Part shown: piece after piece, positions 19,360 to 29,620 of the stretch
Position numbering within the stretch: position 1 is the first letter of the stretch
How the letters are laid out: the number at the start of each line of letters is the position of its first letter
Notes under the pieces: model-generated
Told to the model about the DNA's origin: nothing
What the model saw: only the letters and a program-made list of their open reading frames with translations
The model's database searches: none
Made by a program: the position numbers and the translations under genes
NCBI GenBank assembly: GCA_016873095.1
Contig: VGYC01000002.1
Location: 1 to 64,000, forward strand
Reading direction: 5' to 3'
Length of the DNA: 64,000 bases
Source: Planctomycetota bacterium
GTDB taxonomy: Bacteria > Planctomycetota > Planctomycetia > Gemmatales > Gemmataceae

Positions 19360-19473
19360 CAGATTCCTTGGCGTTTGGGCGAGGCATTGAGGAGTTTACC
19401 AGTTTCACCCGCACTGGACCACGCGGCCCGACCGCGGGCAACTCGCTCTGCATGATGCAGCGTGACATATCGC

Positions 19474-20436
19474 CTACTGGATCTCCTCAACACGCAGGGG
19501 GTTTTGCGCCATGTACGCCTCGCATTCACTCCTGGTAAATACGCCGGGAGTGGTACCGATGGTTCGGACGCAGCTGGCTCCCAGGGCGCTGGCGACGCGC
19601 AGGCACGCCGCCGGACCCTGCTTGCCGAGAAGGCCGTAGATGAAGCCGGCGTCAAAGGCATCGCCGCCGCCGCTGCCGTCAACGAAATCGACCGGATAAG
19701 CCGCGGCACGCAGTCGTGTATGTTCGCTCGCAAGCACTGCGCCCTCAGCGCCCATCGTGATGACTGCGGTTTTCGCCCCCAGGCGCAGAAAGAACTCCGC
19801 TTGCCGGAGCGGGTCCTTCTCGCCACATATCAGTTCCGCTTCATGATTGTTGGGCAGAAACACATCGACATGAGGGAGCAATCTGTCAAGCAGCGGCAAG
19901 TAGTCGCCGGGTCCGGGCGTGACGACGTCCAGCAGCGTTGCGACGCCCTTTTGTCGAGCCCGCGCGAAGATCGGCACGAGTTCCTCCTGCAGGATCTTCG
20001 GCATCACCAGATAACCGCCCAGATACAGTATCTTGCAATGATCGAGCCGGTCCAGGGGGATATCAGCCGCCTGGAATTGGCCGTTGGCGCCGAAGGTGTG
20101 GATGAAGCGCCGGTCCTGGCCGACGACATTGACGATGAGCGTCTGGCTTGTGTCGGCGCCCGGAGTGACCTTCAGGGAGGAGACGTCCACGTCGCCATGC
20201 TTCAGCATGTCGGCAATGACACCGCCGAACATGTCGTCGCCGACACGGCCGACCACGGCGGCGCGCACGCCCATCTTGGCGAGATCGACGGCGGCGTTGG
20301 CCGCGCAGCCGCCGCTGCTCAGCAGCATGCTGTCGGCCATCACCAGTTCGCCGGCCTCCGGCAGCCGCGCAATCGGCGTGCAGACGTGATCGGCGACAAC
20401 GATGCCGCAGCACAGGACTTCGGGATGCGCGTTCAT
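19474..20436 (-). CDS. PfkB-family carbohydrate/nucleoside kinase
   Basis: 320 residues from ATG 20436 (MNAHPEVLCCGIVVADHV); the open frame upstream runs through a repeat element and is not coding. Ribokinase-like motifs: GGCAANAAVDLAKMG near the N-terminus and DGSGGGDAFDAGFIYGL with the catalytic Asp near the C-terminus. The substrate is not readable. It is divergent from the CoxG-like gene, with a 29-base hairpin repeat between. Confidence 0.88.
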   Translation of the reverse strand: MNAHPEVLCCGIVVADHVCTPIARLPEAGELVMADSMLLSSGGCAANAAVDLAKMGVRAAVVGRVGDDMFGGVIADMLKHGDVDVSSLKVTPGADTSQTLIVNVVGQDRRFIHTFGANGQFQAADIPLDRLDHCKILYLGGYLVMPKILQEELVPIFARARQKGVATLLDVVTPGPGDYLPLLDRLLPHVDVFLPNNHEAELICGEKDPLRQAEFFLRLGAKTAVITMGAEGAVLASEHTRLRAAAYPVDFVDGSGGGDAFDAGFIYGLLGKQGPAACLRVASALGASCVRTIGTTPGVFTRSECEAYMAQNPLRVEEIQ

Positions 20437-20461
20437 CAGCGCTCGTTTCTTGTCATCTCTG

Positions 20462-20490
20462 CTTGTTCCCGGGCAGAGCCTGGGAACAAG
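20462..20490. repeat. Intergenic hairpin containing the CCCGGGCAGAGCC motif
   Basis: Arms CTTGTTCCC / GGGAACAAG with an 11-base loop. The 13-mer CCCGGGCAGAGCC (20468-20480) recurs exactly at 37987-37999 and inverted at 37944-37956, so this is a dispersed element and not a gene-specific operator. Confidence 0.65.
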
Positions 20491-20548
20491 AGTTCGCTCG
20501 GCTACAATGCAAGGATACTGGAAATGCCCGTTGCGAATGGGCCTCATC

Positions 20549-21001
20549 ATGACATTCGAAGGCGAGCAGGACTTTCCCTTGTCTGCTGCCGAGCTCTGGC
20601 CACGGCTCAGTGATGCCCGCTTCCTCGTGGATTGCGTGCCGGACGCGATCGTTCAGGGGCAGCCGGAGGCGGTCCGCGCCCAGTGCATCGTTCGCCCCGG
20701 ATTCGCCTTCGTCCGCGGCAGCCTCGATGTGACACTGGAAATCGCTGAAGCGCGGGCCAATGAACTGATCCGCGTGGTTGCCCTCAGCAAGGGCATCGGT
20801 TCCCGCAGCGAGGTTGAAGCGCGGCTAACCATCTCGGACCGGGACTCGGGCAGCCGTGTCCACTGGCAAGTCGAAGTCAAGAAACTGGGCGGTCTCCTGA
20901 AGGCCGTTCCCTCCGGCCTCATCCGCGGTGCTGCCCAGAAGGTCATCGCCGACATGTGGACGCAGACAACGCTGAAACTGGCGGAGAGTTCAGGCAAGTA
21001 A
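20549..21001 (+). CDS. CoxG-like SRPBCC-fold protein
   Basis: About 150 residues. The pattern MTFEGEQDFPLSAAELWPRLSDARFLVDCVPDA matches the CoxG/SRPBCC family (CO dehydrogenase subunit G type, ligand-binding or membrane-recruiting small domain), with GSRSEVEARLTISD and a closing VIADMWTQTTLKL helix. The start is uncertain (ATG 20537 also possible). It abuts the O-methyltransferase gene with no gap. No CO dehydrogenase genes are nearby, so a different role is likely. Confidence 0.75.
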   Translation: MTFEGEQDFPLSAAELWPRLSDARFLVDCVPDAIVQGQPEAVRAQCIVRPGFAFVRGSLDVTLEIAEARANELIRVVALSKGIGSRSEVEARLTISDRDSGSRVHWQVEVKKLGGLLKAVPSGLIRGAAQKVIADMWTQTTLKLAESSGK

Positions 21002-22027
21002 ATGGCCATCGACATCACCGCACCCGATCCCGGCGTCGTTCTCGACCTGCTCGAGGCATTTCGCCGATCAAAGACCATGGTTGCGGCCGTCTCTCTGGGC
21101 GTGTTTGATCGCCTGGCCTCGGGGCCGCGAACGCTGACCCAGCTTGCGGCCGAAGTGCCGGCCAATGCAGATGCGCTGGAACGATTGCTCGATGCCTGTG
21201 TCTGCTTGCAGCTACTGCGCCGCCGCGATGGCGTTTACGAAAATGCCGAGGCGACGCGGGCCTATCTTTGCAAGGACAGCCCGACGCGGCTCACCGGCTA
21301 CATCAACTTCTCCAACGACGTCATGTGGAAGCTCTGGACCCATCTGGAGGACGCCGTCCGCGAGGGGACCAATCGCTGGAAGCAGGCATTCAACTGGGAC
21401 GGCCCAATCTTCGCCAGCTTTTTTCGCACGGAGGAGTTCAAGCGCGAATTCCTCATGGGCATGCACGGTTATGGCCTCATCAGCTCTCCGCATGTCGTGT
21501 CCGCGTTCGACCTGAGCCGTTTTCAACGCTTCATCGACCTGGGAGGCGCCACGGGGCACCTGGTCATCGCAGCTTGCCAGCGCTTTCCGAATCTGCGCGG
21601 CGTCGTCTTCGATCTGCCGGATGCGTTGCCGCTGGCACGCGAGATCGTCGGCAGTTCACCGGTCGCCGAACGCATCGAACTCGTCGCCGGTGATTTCTTC
21701 TACGATGCCTTGCCGCAAGGCGACATCTTTGCCCTGGGCCGGATCTTGCACGACTGGCCGGTGGACAAGATCAGCAAGCTTCTCGGCAAGATCTTTGCCA
21801 GGTTGCCGGCAGGCGGCGGCGTCTTGATCGCCGAAAAACTTCTCGACGAGGACAAGACCGGCCCGCGCTGGGCGCAGATGCAGAGCCTGAACATGCTTGC
21901 CTGCACCGACGGCAAGGAGCGCACGCTGTCCGAGTATGAGGCGCTCCTGAAGCAAGCCGGCTTCAGCGACGTCCAGGGGTGTCGCACGCCGGCGCCGCTG
22001 GACGCGGTGCTCGCGGTCAAACGGTAA
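21002..22027 (+). CDS. SAM-dependent O-methyltransferase, hydroxyindole/ASMT type
   Basis: 341 residues. An N-terminal winged helix (about 15-90; GVFDRLASGPRTLTQLAAEV) and a methyltransferase_2 domain with the SAM motif RFIDLGGATGHLVIAACQRFP near 175, followed by GVVFDLPDALPLA and the catalytic-type ALGRILHDWPVDK. Such enzymes methylate hydroxyls on small aromatic molecules, for example in pigment or antibiotic synthesis. The ATG follows the TAA of the CoxG-like gene directly, so the two are likely co-expressed. Confidence 0.85.
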   Translation: MAIDITAPDPGVVLDLLEAFRRSKTMVAAVSLGVFDRLASGPRTLTQLAAEVPANADALERLLDACVCLQLLRRRDGVYENAEATRAYLCKDSPTRLTGYINFSNDVMWKLWTHLEDAVREGTNRWKQAFNWDGPIFASFFRTEEFKREFLMGMHGYGLISSPHVVSAFDLSRFQRFIDLGGATGHLVIAACQRFPNLRGVVFDLPDALPLAREIVGSSPVAERIELVAGDFFYDALPQGDIFALGRILHDWPVDKISKLLGKIFARLPAGGGVLIAEKLLDEDKTGPRWAQMQSLNMLACTDGKERTLSEYEALLKQAGFSDVQGCRTPAPLDAVLAVKR

Positions 22028-22123
22028 TGAAGATGCGCCCGGGTTGTTCAATTCACTTCCAGTTCCCTTCCGACCCTGCTACGATTGCATTGGTGAGGCT
22101 TCGGGAACTGTTGGGAGCCGTTG

Positions 22124-25100
22124 ATGCCGCGTTGCAATCAAGGCCATGAGTGGCAGGCCGCTGATGAGGAATCGGCGGCCTGTCCCTTTTGTGGCATGCC
22201 GGATGAAGACGACCAATCAGGTGGCGCTGCCACGGCTGACGACGTCCCCGCTGACGACGTCCCCGCTGACGACGTCGCCAATGACGACGTCCCGATGAAT
22301 GTGTATGTCGATTCCAGCCAGGAAGCCACGGTGCGCTTCGGCCCCGCCGGTCACGTGTTCGTTGGCGGCATGAGTGGCGGCGGTGACGCGACGCACGAAG
22401 AGCCCCCGGCCGATCTGCAAACCACCGCGGCCGACGCGCTGCCTGCCATTCCCGGCTACGATGTCATCTTTGAGCTTGGCCGTGGCGGCATGGGCGTTGT
22501 CTATGAGGCCTGGCAGATCGGCTTGCAGCGCCGCGTCGCCATCAAGATGATCCTCGCGAATCGACAGCCCAGGGCCGAGGACTACAAGCGCTTTCGCCAC
22601 GAAGCCGCCGTGGTGGCACGCTTGCAGCATCCGAACATCGTGCAGATTTTTGACATCGGTGAACATGACGGCTTGCCCTTCTTTGCGCTGGAACTCGTCG
22701 AGGGAGGCTCGCTGAGCCAGCGACTGGCCGGCCAACCGCTGCCCCCGACGGACGCAGCCCGGCTGGCACAAGTGCTGGCCAAGGCCGTGCAGGCCGCGCA
22801 CGACCGCGGCGTCGTCCATCGCGACTTGAAACCCGGCAACATTCTCCTCGCGCCAACGGATCATCGCAAGATGGCTGTTGATGGAACCAGCGCCACGCCG
22901 GGCTCGTCGTCTTCCGTTCAGCAAGCATCAATCATCGAGCAATACTCGCCCAAGATCGCCGACTTCGGCCTGGCCAAGCTGATGATCGGCGATCAGGACC
23001 GTACGCAGACGGGCGTCGTCATGGGCACGCCGAGTTACATGGCGCCGGAGCAGGCATCCGGCAAGCCCGAGGCGGTCGGGCCCCTGGCAGACCTGTACGC
23101 GCTGGGCGCGATCCTGTACGAGATGTTGACGGGGCGGCCTCCGTTCTCGGCGCCGACCGCGGTAGAGACAGTGGTCCAGGTGGTGGCGCTCGATGCCGTG
23201 CCGCCGCGGCGCTTGCAGCCGCTGGTGCCACGCGACCTGGAAACCATCTGCCTGAAATGCCTGCGCAAGCAGCCGCAGGATCGCTATGCCAGCGCCCGCG
23301 AGATGGCCGACGATCTAGGCCGCTTCCTCGCTGGCCAACCCATCGAGGCCAGGCCGGTCGGGCGGCTGGAGCGCGGCGTGCGCTGGTGCCGGCGCAATCC
23401 GCTCACGGCCGGGCTTGCCGGGTTGGTGACCGTTGCCGTCCTGGCATTGATTGTGGGCGCCTGGCTGTGGTCCGTCGATCGCGCCGAGCGCCGGGCCACG
23501 ACAACGCAGCGCGTCGAGGATCTGATCCGCGCTGCATCCGCCAAGCAGCGCGAGGCCCGGTCCAGCGCCGATCCTGCCGCCTGGGCGGAGGCCCTGGCAT
23601 TCCTGAATCAGGCTGACGGCTTGCTGGAGGCGGGCCTGGCCACGCCGGAACTGCACGAGCGTGTGCAGGCGCTCCGCGAGGTGCTAACGCGCGAGCAGGC
23701 TGACGCCGCCCGGACTGCGACGGAGGCAGAACGCGATCGGCGGCTCTTGCAACGTCTCGACACCCTGCGAATCGATGCCGCCACGCTTGAAGGACAGCGC
23801 ATCACATTTCACGAAAGCTTTGCGAAGCTCTGTGAGGCGTTCCGCGACTACGGCATCGACCTCTTCGAATTGCAGCGGGCCGAGGCGGCCAAGCGGATCC
23901 GCGGCAAGCCCATTCGGGGACCGCTGTGCGAGCACCTGCTGCATCTCTCTGCCTACGCCCCGACCCCGGAACAGCGTGACCGCATTCTCGATGTACTCCG
24001 CCTGGTCGAGGCGCAGCCGGAGCGCGATCAGCTGATCGTGGACCTGATTGCCGCAGACGCCAACGCGCTCAAGAACTGGGCCCGATCGGAAAAGCTGGCC
24101 AGGTTCTCGAGCGGCCTCCTCTTGACGCTGGGCATGACGCTGGAGATGTGCCGCGAGCCCGCACTGGCACTGGAAGTGTTGCGCAAGCTGCAAGATCGCT
24201 TCCCTGGTGATTTCTGGGCCAACTACAATCTCGGCGTCTTGCTGACGCAGCGCGCTCCGCCGCGCTGGGGTGAGGCCGCAGGCTGTTTTCGCGCCGCCCT
24301 TGCCCTTCGGCCCGAGAATGCGGCTGTGCTCAACAATCTTGGCATTGTGCTGGCGCAGCAGGGGCGCATTGACGAGTCGATCGACATGCTGCGCCGCGCT
24401 GTCAAGCTTCGCCCCGACCTGGCCCACATGCGTTACAATCTCGGCGTGTCGTTGCTGGCCAAGGGCGAATTCACCAGTGCGGCGCGAGAGTTTCAAGGCG
24501 CAATCGCGGTCAAGAAAAACTACCCTCATGCCTACGCCGAGTGGGGAAAAGCACTGCTCGGGTCAGGCCAGTTGCAAGAAGCCATCGTCAAGGCGAAACA
24601 GGCACTGGCGCTCGCGGATGATGCGTGGTTGCGCGACGATGTGAACAAGTTGCTCGAGCAGTGTCGCCGCCTGCTACCGTTGACGTCCAAGCTCGAGCAG
24701 GTGGTTCGCGGAGAGCTGCAAGCGGCGAGCGGTGTCGAGCAGCTGGGCTACGCCGAGCTATGCTACTACGCCAAGCGTCACGCGGCGGCGGCGCGGTTGG
24801 CCGCCGCGGCGCTGGCCGCCAATCCGGAGCTGGCTGGCAACCGTCGCGGAGCGTGGCATCGCTACAACGCCGCCTGCTACGCCGCGCTGGCCGCGGCCGG
24901 CGAGGGCACGGACGCCGCTAGCCTCAGCGAAACGGACAGGTCGCGCTTGCGATTGCAGGCCATCGACTGGCTTCGCGCCGACCTCGACGAATGGCAAAAA
25001 CAGTGGCGCACCGGAACCGCCCAGGAACGCCTGGCGGTCGGCAAGGCCCTGAAGGCATGGCTCACCGATCACGCGCTGGCCAGTCTGCGCGACCCTGTGG

Positions 25101-25189
25101 CCAGGGACCGCTTGCCGCAAGCCGAGCGCGACGCGCTATCCCGACTGTGGAACGCCGCGGATGGCCTGCTCCACGAAACACGCAAGTGA
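22124..25189 (+). CDS. Transmembrane Ser/Thr protein kinase with N-terminal zinc ribbon and C-terminal TPRs
   Basis: 1021 residues. N-terminal zinc-ribbon-like CNQGHEW ... CPFCG (about 4-25), a 15-base repeat giving ADDVP units, kinase domain at about 112-412 with G-loop ELGRGGMGVVYEA, VAIKMI, HRDLKPGNILL, KIADFGLAKL and SYMAPEQASG, one membrane helix at about 427-449, then a helical sensor part with TPR-like repeats at about 680-850 (AVLNNLGIVLAQQGRIDESIDMLRRAVKL). This is a typical planctomycete kinase; the target and signal are unknown. ATG 22124 is chosen over TTG 22121. Confidence 0.92.
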   Translation: MPRCNQGHEWQAADEESAACPFCGMPDEDDQSGGAATADDVPADDVPADDVANDDVPMNVYVDSSQEATVRFGPAGHVFVGGMSGGGDATHEEPPADLQTTAADALPAIPGYDVIFELGRGGMGVVYEAWQIGLQRRVAIKMILANRQPRAEDYKRFRHEAAVVARLQHPNIVQIFDIGEHDGLPFFALELVEGGSLSQRLAGQPLPPTDAARLAQVLAKAVQAAHDRGVVHRDLKPGNILLAPTDHRKMAVDGTSATPGSSSSVQQASIIEQYSPKIADFGLAKLMIGDQDRTQTGVVMGTPSYMAPEQASGKPEAVGPLADLYALGAILYEMLTGRPPFSAPTAVETVVQVVALDAVPPRRLQPLVPRDLETICLKCLRKQPQDRYASAREMADDLGRFLAGQPIEARPVGRLERGVRWCRRNPLTAGLAGLVTVAVLALIVGAWLWSVDRAERRATTTQRVEDLIRAASAKQREARSSADPAAWAEALAFLNQADGLLEAGLATPELHERVQALREVLTREQADAARTATEAERDRRLLQRLDTLRIDAATLEGQRITFHESFAKLCEAFRDYGIDLFELQRAEAAKRIRGKPIRGPLCEHLLHLSAYAPTPEQRDRILDVLRLVEAQPERDQLIVDLIAADANALKNWARSEKLARFSSGLLLTLGMTLEMCREPALALEVLRKLQDRFPGDFWANYNLGVLLTQRAPPRWGEAAGCFRAALALRPENAAVLNNLGIVLAQQGRIDESIDMLRRAVKLRPDLAHMRYNLGVSLLAKGEFTSAAREFQGAIAVKKNYPHAYAEWGKALLGSGQLQEAIVKAKQALALADDAWLRDDVNKLLEQCRRLLPLTSKLEQVVRGELQAASGVEQLGYAELCYYAKRHAAAARLAAAALAANPELAGNRRGAWHRYNAACYAALAAAGEGTDAASLSETDRSRLRLQAIDWLRADLDEWQKQWRTGTAQERLAVGKALKAWLTDHALASLRDPVARDRLPQAERDALSRLWNAADGLLHETRK
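22239..22283 (+). repeat. In-frame 15-base tandem repeat
   Basis: Three copies of GCTGACGACGTCCCC (the last with one or two changes), followed by a diverged fourth. It encodes ADDVP repeats in the acidic linker ahead of the kinase domain and can vary in copy number without breaking the frame. Confidence 0.85.
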
Positions 25190-25197
25190 GAAACCGC

Positions 25198-25917
25198 TTA
25201 CTGTCCCCAGTTGGGTTGCGTCTGCGGCGCCTTCATCTGTTTTTCGAGGACATAGTTGCGATCGGCCGTCTGAAGCAGGGGTTGCACGCCGTCCAGCTCG
25301 GCCTTGGCGTAGCCGGCCTTTTCCAGATAGATGCGCGCCAGGAGCTGCGGATCGGGCGCCGGCCAGCCACGGCGGGCCCGTGGATGGGCGCGCTCGTAGC
25401 GGCCCAGCTCGGCCTGGTGCGTCATGTCCTGACCGCTCATGTTGCCCGTCTGGCCGATCGGCACTTCCGGCGGAGGCAGACCTTCTGGATTGCGGCTGGT
25501 CGGACTCGCCTTGGCTTCACGTTCCGACACCATGCGGGCCAGTTCATAGCTCATCACCGCCGCGAGTTGCGCTTCCGTCTTGCACTGCTGAACCATGCCG
25601 GAGGTGATCCACAGCGTATTCGTGCCCTGGTGGAAGATCTCCGGCGTCGGGCTGCCGGCGGTGGCGAAGTAGGGGCGCATGGCGATCTGTGGATTGGCGG
25701 CGATGAGCTTGCGGCCAATGAAATCGACACGCTGCGAAAGCTCCGCAGGCGCCGGCGCGTAGTTGGCTTGTTTCACGGTCTCGGCCGCCGCCGGCCCGCC
25801 GCCGCCAAACGGATTGACCGGCACGCGCTCGACCTTGTCGGACCTGCTAAACGACTCGGGCAAGCACCCCGTGGTCAGCAACGCCGGTAACAGCAGCAAC
25901 GCGCGCGCATTCATCAT
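25198..25917 (-). CDS. Lipoprotein with a degenerate M48-like peptidase domain
   Basis: 239 residues. Start ATG 25917, with a strong AGGAGGTG five bases upstream. Signal sequence with lipobox LTTGC. The middle part (NTLWITSGMVQQCKTEAQLAAVMSYELARMVSEREA) aligns by eye with the M48 metallopeptidase block that normally reads ...AELAAVLAHEIAHV..., but here the zinc-binding HExxH has become SYELA. The protein is therefore probably not a peptidase. It could bind or scaffold at the membrane. It is convergent with the kinase gene, eight bases apart. Confidence 0.7.
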   Translation of the reverse strand: MMNARALLLLPALLTTGCLPESFSRSDKVERVPVNPFGGGGPAAAETVKQANYAPAPAELSQRVDFIGRKLIAANPQIAMRPYFATAGSPTPEIFHQGTNTLWITSGMVQQCKTEAQLAAVMSYELARMVSEREAKASPTSRNPEGLPPPEVPIGQTGNMSGQDMTHQAELGRYERAHPRARRGWPAPDPQLLARIYLEKAGYAKAELDGVQPLLQTADRNYVLEKQMKAPQTQPNWGQ

Positions 25918-26043
25918 CGCCCACCTCCTGAAATGGGGCGGCACCGTAGTCTCCAGGTCGGTAACTGTCCAGATGGAATTGCCGCCGCCGGGGGACGTTC
26001 GTGGGCGAGGCTGCCTACGAACTCGTCCACGCATCCGAAGTCC

Positions 26044-28098
26044 CTAATCGTCCTGGCTTGCCCAGTTACGCAAGGCGGCGAGGCCTATCAGCGGCGCCTG
26101 ACAGGTGAAATCGCGGCAGATGTACGTCGTGACGTCGCCAAGCGCCTGTTTCCCGGCCAGCAACGGGATCGTCTTCTCGACGGACGAAAGCGTCGCCGCC
26201 GGCTTGTAGGCCAGCACCCGGCGCGGCGCGAAGCGCTGCCGCAGCAGCCGCAGCGCCTCGGCAACTTCATCCGGAGCGTTGCCGACGACGGCAATCTCTT
26301 GCACCGGCCCCAGGTACAAGTCGAGCGCGATCAACATCTGGGCGGCGGCATGCGACTGGCTCAGCACGCCGGCGAACAGCTGCAACGTCTTCTCGGCGCG
26401 GTCGTGCAGGTCTCGGCGGCCCGTGAGCTTCGCCAGACGCAGCAAGGCGGTGACGGCCATCGAGTTGCCCGACGGTATCGAGCCGTCGTGCGGGTCCTTG
26501 GCGCGAGTGATGAGCTTTTCATGCTCGCGGGCAGTGTAGAAAAATCCCCCGTCGGCATCGTCCCAGAACTGATCGATCATCACGTCGGCCAGCCCCGCTG
26601 CCATCTCGATCCAGACGGCATCAAAATCGGCCTCGTAAAGAGTCACCAACGCGTCAATGAGGAACGCGTAGTCCTCGAGATAGGCGTTGAAGCGCGGCTC
26701 CAGGCCGGCCGTGCAGGTGCGCCACAGCCGTCCATCGGGTCGCCGCATCCGGGATAGCAGAAATCCCGCGGCACGCTGGGCTGCGCTCAGATACTCGGGG
26801 CGTTCCAGCACTTGATACCCCTGAGCGAATGCCGCAATCATGAGGGCGTTCCACGATGTCAGAATCTTCTCATCGCGCGCCGGCCAGATGCGGCGATGCC
26901 GCGTCTCCAGCAGCTTGGCGCGGCAACGCTGGAGGCGCTCGCGTAGCTCCTTGATCGGCACGCGCAGCAGCTTCGCTTCCTGCTCATCGGAGCGGCCGCG
27001 ATGCAGGATATTGCGCTCTTCCCAGTTGCCGTCCGGTGTGACATCGTAGACCGACGCGAAGAACTCCGCATCGTCCTTGCCGAGCACCTGTTCAACCTCG
27101 GCGCTGGACCAGACAAAGAACTTGCCCTCGACGCCTTCACTATCCGCGTCCTGCGTGCTGTAGAACGGTCCTTCGGGGCTGGTCATCTCGCGCAGCACAT
27201 ACGCGAGCGTCTCCTCGACGACAGTGTGGAAGAACGGATCGCCGGTTGCCTGATAGGCCTCGACGTATGCCGGCGTGAGCAAGGCGTTGTCATAGAGCAT
27301 CTTCTCGAAGTGGGGGACAAGCCAGCGCTCGTCGGTGCTGTAGCGATGGAAGCCGCCGCCGAGGTGGTCGTACATGCCGCCGCGAGCCATGTGCTCCAGC
27401 GTGAACCTGGCCATGGCGCGGGCATAGTCGTCCTGATAGCGCTGGGCAACGCGGAGCAGCAAACGCAGCTCGAGCGCGTGTGGAAACTTGGGCGCCGAGC
27501 CGAAGCCGCCGTGGACGGAGTCAAAGGAGCGCCGTAGCACCGCCGCGGCGTGTCCCAGCGCCGCTTCGCTCAGTTCGCCTGGCCCGGAATCAAGTCGCAT
27601 GGTTTCCTGGACGCCTTCGGTCAGCTGCCCGGCTTGCTGCTCGATCGCCTCGCGCTGCTCGCTCCAGAGCCTGGCGACGTGCAGCAGGACGCGGCGAAAC
27701 GACGGCCTGCCGTAGCGATCGTCGGGTGGAAAATACGTGCCGCCGAAGAACGGCCGCAGGTCCGGTGTCAGGAACATCGACATTGGCCAGCCACCCTGCC
27801 GCGTGAGAAGCTGCACTGCCGACATGTAAATCTGATCGAGGTCCGGCCGTTCCTCGCGATCGACCTTGATGCTGACGAAATGCTCATTGAGGATGGCTGC
27901 TGTCTCGGGGTCCTCGAAGCTCTCGTGCTCCCTGACGTGGCACCAGTGGCACGCCGAGTAGCCGATGCTGAGGAAGATGGGTCGATCCAGTTCGCGCGCC
28001 CGCGCCAGCGCTTCCTCGCCCCAGGGATACCAGTCCACCGGGTTGCTGGCGTGCTGCCTTAGGTACAGGCTGCTTTCATTTGCGAGGTGATTGGCCAT
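26044..28098 (-). CDS. DUF255 thioredoxin-domain protein (YyaL/SPATA20 family)
   Basis: 684 residues from ATG 28098 ([27 protein letters not shown], the conserved opening). A thioredoxin-like N-terminal domain with [16 protein letters not shown] (CxxC) is followed by a large (alpha/alpha)6-barrel, as in N-acylglucosamine 2-epimerase/cellobiose epimerase-like proteins ([33 protein letters not shown]). Widespread, function unsettled. AGG lies shortly before the ATG. Confidence 0.92.
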   Translation of the reverse strand: MANHLANESSLYLRQHASNPVDWYPWGEEALARARELDRPIFLSIGYSACHWCHVREHESFEDPETAAILNEHFVSIKVDREERPDLDQIYMSAVQLLTRQGGWPMSMFLTPDLRPFFGGTYFPPDDRYGRPSFRRVLLHVARLWSEQREAIEQQAGQLTEGVQETMRLDSGPGELSEAALGHAAAVLRRSFDSVHGGFGSAPKFPHALELRLLLRVAQRYQDDYARAMARFTLEHMARGGMYDHLGGGFHRYSTDERWLVPHFEKMLYDNALLTPAYVEAYQATGDPFFHTVVEETLAYVLREMTSPEGPFYSTQDADSEGVEGKFFVWSSAEVEQVLGKDDAEFFASVYDVTPDGNWEERNILHRGRSDEQEAKLLRVPIKELRERLQRCRAKLLETRHRRIWPARDEKILTSWNALMIAAFAQGYQVLERPEYLSAAQRAAGFLLSRMRRPDGRLWRTCTAGLEPRFNAYLEDYAFLIDALVTLYEADFDAVWIEMAAGLADVMIDQFWDDADGGFFYTAREHEKLITRAKDPHDGSIPSGNSMAVTALLRLAKLTGRRDLHDRAEKTLQLFAGVLSQSHAAAQMLIALDLYLGPVQEIAVVGNAPDEVAEALRLLRQRFAPRRVLAYKPAATLSSVEKTIPLLAGKQALGDVTTYICRDFTCQAPLIGLAALRNWASQDD

Positions 28099-28165
28099 GT
28101 GGCCTATCATACCGAAAGCCCGCCAGCCGCGAGCGGTCGGCAGGCTCAGGGCAGATTGCAAGTGC

Positions 28166-29215
28166 TCAGGGGACGACGGTCCCGTCCAGAGTGACGGTCA
28201 CCGATTCGCCCTCCGTGTCGGTGTGGACGACCAGCTGCTTGCGGACCGCGCCGGCCATGGTGGGCTGGAAACTGATCGTGAGAATATGGACCGGCGAGTT
28301 CCTGTCGGGGATTTGCACGGAGATCCCGCCTTCCTGTCCATCGACGCTGGCAATCTTGAATGGCCGGCTGCCGCGAACGATGATCCGCTGCGTCTTTTTC
28401 TCGCCGACCTTGATGGAGCCGATGCGCCAGGTATCGGGCGCGACCGAAAGAGCGGCCTGCACTGTTCCTTCAACCGGGACGGTCAAGGTGGGACTGGCCG
28501 GGTCGTTCGTCTTCAGGATCAATTCCTGACGGAAGGCGACGGGGGGCGCGTCACCCTTCAAGGTGACAGTGAAGCGATAACCCGCTTGCCCGGCGAAGTT
28601 GCCGCGCGCCGGCTGGCGCTTGAATTCCTCGACACTTACCTGGAATGGCGCCGAGGCGTTCTTGACGACCTCTGTGATCCGCCAGTCAAGGAAGCCGGAG
28701 TATTCCACGTCGAGAGTCTGCGTTGGCGTCTGGCCGCGCTGCACGATACCGAAGTTTACCGTCCCCGGGTTGAAGACCACGTCTTGCCGGGCGATGGCGC
28801 TGACACGCAAGGTGGCGGTCGAGATGTACTCCGGTCCAAAGGTGACGAAGATCGACACCGACTTGTTGGGAACGTTGAAGCGGCGCGTGTCCATGAGCAC
28901 CTCGAGCTCGCCTTCCTCATTGGGCTGCAAGCGCTTCGAGGCGGGCACGCAGGTGGCGGTGACGCAACCGCAACTGACGCGAACGTCCATGACGTCCATC
29001 GGCACCTTGTAGATATTCTTCATCTTGAAGGAGTACTTGAGCTGCGCGCCTCGTGCAACCGTGCCGAAGTCATGAGTGGTTGTCTTGTCGCCGACGATGA
29101 GAAAGAACTTGTTGGCCCACGGTTCCTGGGCGTGCGCCGGCCAGGCGCCGAAGAACGGCAGCAGTGCCGCCACCGGCAACGCCAGCAGCAATAACATCCA
29201 CAACGCTTTCCTCAT
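28166..29215 (-). CDS. Exported DUF1573 protein
   Basis: 349 residues from ATG 29215, giving a clean signal peptide ([16 protein letters not shown] ... AHA). It contains repeated immunoglobulin-like units of the DUF1573 type, seen as [33 protein letters not shown] (the conserved CGC) and later [18 protein letters not shown]. It is extracytoplasmic, of unknown role, common in planctomycetes and Bacteroidetes. Confidence 0.85.
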   Translation of the reverse strand: MRKALWMLLLLALPVAALLPFFGAWPAHAQEPWANKFFLIVGDKTTTHDFGTVARGAQLKYSFKMKNIYKVPMDVMDVRVSCGCVTATCVPASKRLQPNEEGELEVLMDTRRFNVPNKSVSIFVTFGPEYISTATLRVSAIARQDVVFNPGTVNFGIVQRGQTPTQTLDVEYSGFLDWRITEVVKNASAPFQVSVEEFKRQPARGNFAGQAGYRFTVTLKGDAPPVAFRQELILKTNDPASPTLTVPVEGTVQAALSVAPDTWRIGSIKVGEKKTQRIIVRGSRPFKIASVDGQEGGISVQIPDRNSPVHILTISFQPTMAGAVRKQLVVHTDTEGESVTVTLDGTVVP

Positions 29216-29614
29216 GCCGCACACTTCCCTCTCCGGCCAGAGGTCTTCCTGCCGAGGGTGACCCCCATACGGCCGGATTCTAACGACTGGGCGAAGATGC
29301 GTGAAGTCAGGTTTACACTGTCCGCCATTCATCAAACCGAGGCGGGAAGCTAGGCAAGTCCGGCGGAGGTGTGACGAGCCGATTGTCACCGTAACTTGCC
29401 CAGCTCACCATTTTATCCATCCACGTATGCCGATGTAAAGGCCCCGCGTGCTTCCTCTCGCCGGTCGGCGTGCCAGCGGGCGCCGCTTGATGACGGTCGC
29501 ACCTCCCGCGAAACACAAACAAAGCGCGGCATCTTGACGCCGGCTAGCCAACTGCGACAATTCACCTCACATCGGTCCGGCGAGGATCGAACTCTTCAAC
29601 TCTCCAGCAGGAGG
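29216..29614. other. Divergent intergenic region, no gene seen
   Basis: About 400 bases between the divergent DUF1573 and aldehyde dehydrogenase genes. There is no supported ORF, RNA gene or strong hairpin. A sigma-70-like candidate promoter for the dehydrogenase lies near its right end. Confidence 0.6.
29534..29561 (+). promoter_or_regulatory. Candidate sigma-70 promoter of the aldehyde dehydrogenase
   Basis: TTGACG (29534-29539), a 16-base spacer, then GACAAT (29556-29561). The -35 is close to consensus, the -10 matches four of six. It lies 59 bases before the ATG. By pattern only. Confidence 0.3.
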
Positions 29615-29620
29615 ATGCGC

